NCBI GenBank assembly: GCA_020250005.1
Contig: JADCES010000303.1
Location: 1-35,124, forward strand
Source: Roseomonas sp.
GTDB lineage: Bacteria; Pseudomonadota; Alphaproteobacteria; Acetobacterales; Acetobacteraceae
Length of the DNA stretch: 35,124 nt
Direction of reading: 5' to 3'
In this document: positions 33,974 through 35,124 of the stretch, one piece after another
Position numbering within the stretch: position 1 is the stretch's first letter
Layout: every line of letters begins with the position of its first letter
Notes under the pieces: generated by a model
Told to the model about the DNA's origin: nothing
The model's database searches: none
Seen by the model: the letters and a program-made list of their open reading frames with translations, nothing else
Translations under genes and position numbers: made by a program

Positions 33974-34960
33974 ATGACGCAGAATGCGACGATGACGGGC
34001 GAGACGACCTTCAGCGGCATGCGCCTGGTCGGGGAATCCTTCACCTTCCGCGAAGCCTTGCGTCGCATTGAGCGTATCGCGCCTTACGACGTGCCGGTAC
34101 TAATCGAAGGCGAGACAGGCACGGGCAAGGAACTTGCCGCCCGCGCCGTGCACGCGCTTAGCCCAAGGCGACGACGTGCCTTTGTTCCATTGAACTGCGG
34201 CACCCTGCCTGACGCGCTCATCGAAAGCGAATTGTTTGGACACACCAAGGGCGCCTTTACCGATGCGCGGGAGGCGAAAGGCGGCCTCGTCGCAGCGGCG
34301 GAAGGCGGTACGCTTTTCCTGGATGAGGTGGACAGCCTTTCATCGCACGGACAGGTTGCGTTGCTGCGCCTTTTGCAGGATAGTGAGTATCGGCCCGTGG
34401 GTGGACGGACCCCATTGAGGGCTAATATTCGAATTGTTGCTGCAACGAATACTGAGCTTAATTCCGCAGTCGCGCGCGGGTGTTTTCGGGAAGATCTGCT
34501 TTTTCGGCTCCGCGTGCTGACAGTGACAATGCCGCCGCTGCGCGAAAGGGACGAGGATGTGAAGCTGCTCGCGCGCAGTTTCCTGGCGCGGTTCGCTGCG
34601 CAGTATGGGCGTCCCACGCCACGCCTCACGGAGGAAACCGAGGGAGCCATTTCGTCCTATGCCTGGCCCGGCAATGTGCGTGAACTCGAGAACCGGTTAT
34701 TGAGCGCCTTCCTGCTTGCCGAACCTGAGGCGCCGGTTCGCCTGCCGGGGCTCGAGCCCGGGCGGCGCACTGCGGATACCGGGCTGTTCCGCGAGGCGCG
34801 GGCGCGCACCATCGCCGAGTTCGAACGCCGTTATCTCACGACTCTGCTGCGCCGCGTTGGCGGCAACATGAGCCGCGCCTCACGCGAAGCTGGAAAGGAA
34901 AGAAGCAGCTTGATCCGGCTGGTGCGCAAGCATGGGCTGAAGCGTGACGACTTTGCCTGA
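33974..34960 (+). CDS. Sigma-54-dependent activator (AAA+ domain plus Fis-type HTH)
   Basis: A 328-residue enhancer-binding protein that would remodel sigma-54 RNA polymerase. From the ATG at 33974: Walker A GETGTGKE at 46-53, the sigma-54 contact loop as GAFTDA at 93-98 (consensus GAFTGA), Walker B GGTLFLDE at 111-118, arginine-finger region FREDLLFRLR at 171-180, and WPGNVRELENR at 231-241. The C-terminus (VGGNMSRASREAGKERSSLI) is a Fis-type HTH. There is no receiver, GAF or PAS domain; only about 15 residues precede the AAA+ core. That suggests control by abundance, oligomerisation or a partner protein. The start is chosen for the GGAGG site five or six bases upstream; longer frames to 33923 or 33812 lack one. 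It is divergent from the eCIS operon, with the promoter between them. Confidence 0.9.
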   Translation: MTQNATMTGETTFSGMRLVGESFTFREALRRIERIAPYDVPVLIEGETGTGKELAARAVHALSPRRRRAFVPLNCGTLPDALIESELFGHTKGAFTDAREAKGGLVAAAEGGTLFLDEVDSLSSHGQVALLRLLQDSEYRPVGGRTPLRANIRIVAATNTELNSAVARGCFREDLLFRLRVLTVTMPPLRERDEDVKLLARSFLARFAAQYGRPTPRLTEETEGAISSYAWPGNVRELENRLLSAFLLAEPEAPVRLPGLEPGRRTADTGLFREARARTIAEFERRYLTTLLRRVGGNMSRASREAGKERSSLIRLVRKHGLKRDDFA

Positions 34961-35124
34961 CGAAGTTATCGCAGCATCAGGTTTGCTCTTACGCTGCAGC
35001 TCGCCGAAATAGATGATTTATGGCCAGAGATGGCTCGGTTTGTTTGAACAGTTCTGGTGCGTTTCCTGAGTGGTTTTCTGCCTTGGTTAGGCCGCCATCG
35101 GGATTGATGGCAGCGCGGTGAAAT

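Noticed and set aside
35094-35111. Hairpin GCCATC-GGGATT-GATGGC at the right edge
   Set aside because: No following T-run, and 134 bases beyond the activator stop; not convincing as a terminator.

Overview
The window is GC-rich proteobacterial DNA carrying one long, tightly packed minus-strand operon. The IS5 (IS427-group) and IS21 relics and the GC-rich coding style suggest an alphaproteobacterium, perhaps Rhodospirillales/Acetobacteraceae-like. No taxonomic marker gene is present, so this placement is weak.

The main content (about 5.7-33.6 kb, minus strand, read right to left) is an extracellular contractile injection system (eCIS; Afp/PVC/AlgoCIS-like phage-tail-like particle). In transcription order it encodes: a DUF4255 tail-terminator/cap protein (33571-32966), a 260-aa beta-rich protein, sheath 1, tube 1, sheath 2 with an extra Fn3-like segment, tube 2, an Afp7-like CIS_tube/LysM protein, a 52-aa DUF5908-like protein, the gp27/VgrG-type hub, the gpV/gp5-type spike, a 667-aa protein with a C-terminal membrane segment, gp25, baseplate J/gp6, an Afp12-like tail protein, a collagen-repeat fibre, a 947-aa fibre/baseplate-like protein, a 607-aa unknown, an AAA+ ATPase (Afp15-like), and a 1032-aa DUF4157 protein with a toxin-like C-terminus. 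Almost every junction is a 1-4 base overlap or a gap under 25 bases, so one transcript is likely. A glycosyltransferase-methyltransferase-glycosyltransferase fusion follows after about 100 bases.

Control region (33572-33973): a divergent plus-strand gene (33974-34960) encodes a sigma-54 activator made only of an AAA+ domain and a Fis-type HTH. Between it and the operon there is a good -24/-12 sigma-54 promoter (33619-33634) facing the operon. A perfect 7-bp inverted repeat lies about 150 bases upstream of the predicted start, where an activator site is expected. The simplest reading is a dedicated sigma-54 switch for the whole particle.

Left end (1-3474): a GH19 lysozyme/chitinase-like endolysin with a peptidoglycan-binding domain, a small membrane-protein gene split by a 938-bp IS427-group element, a broken 2TM/3TM (DUF4231/SLATT-like) gene, and an IS21 istA remnant. 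This looks like a decaying lysis or release module beside an intact-looking eCIS operon.

The 164 bases right of the regulator (34961-35124) and the AT-rich 218 bases at 3257-3474 hold no gene that I recognise.
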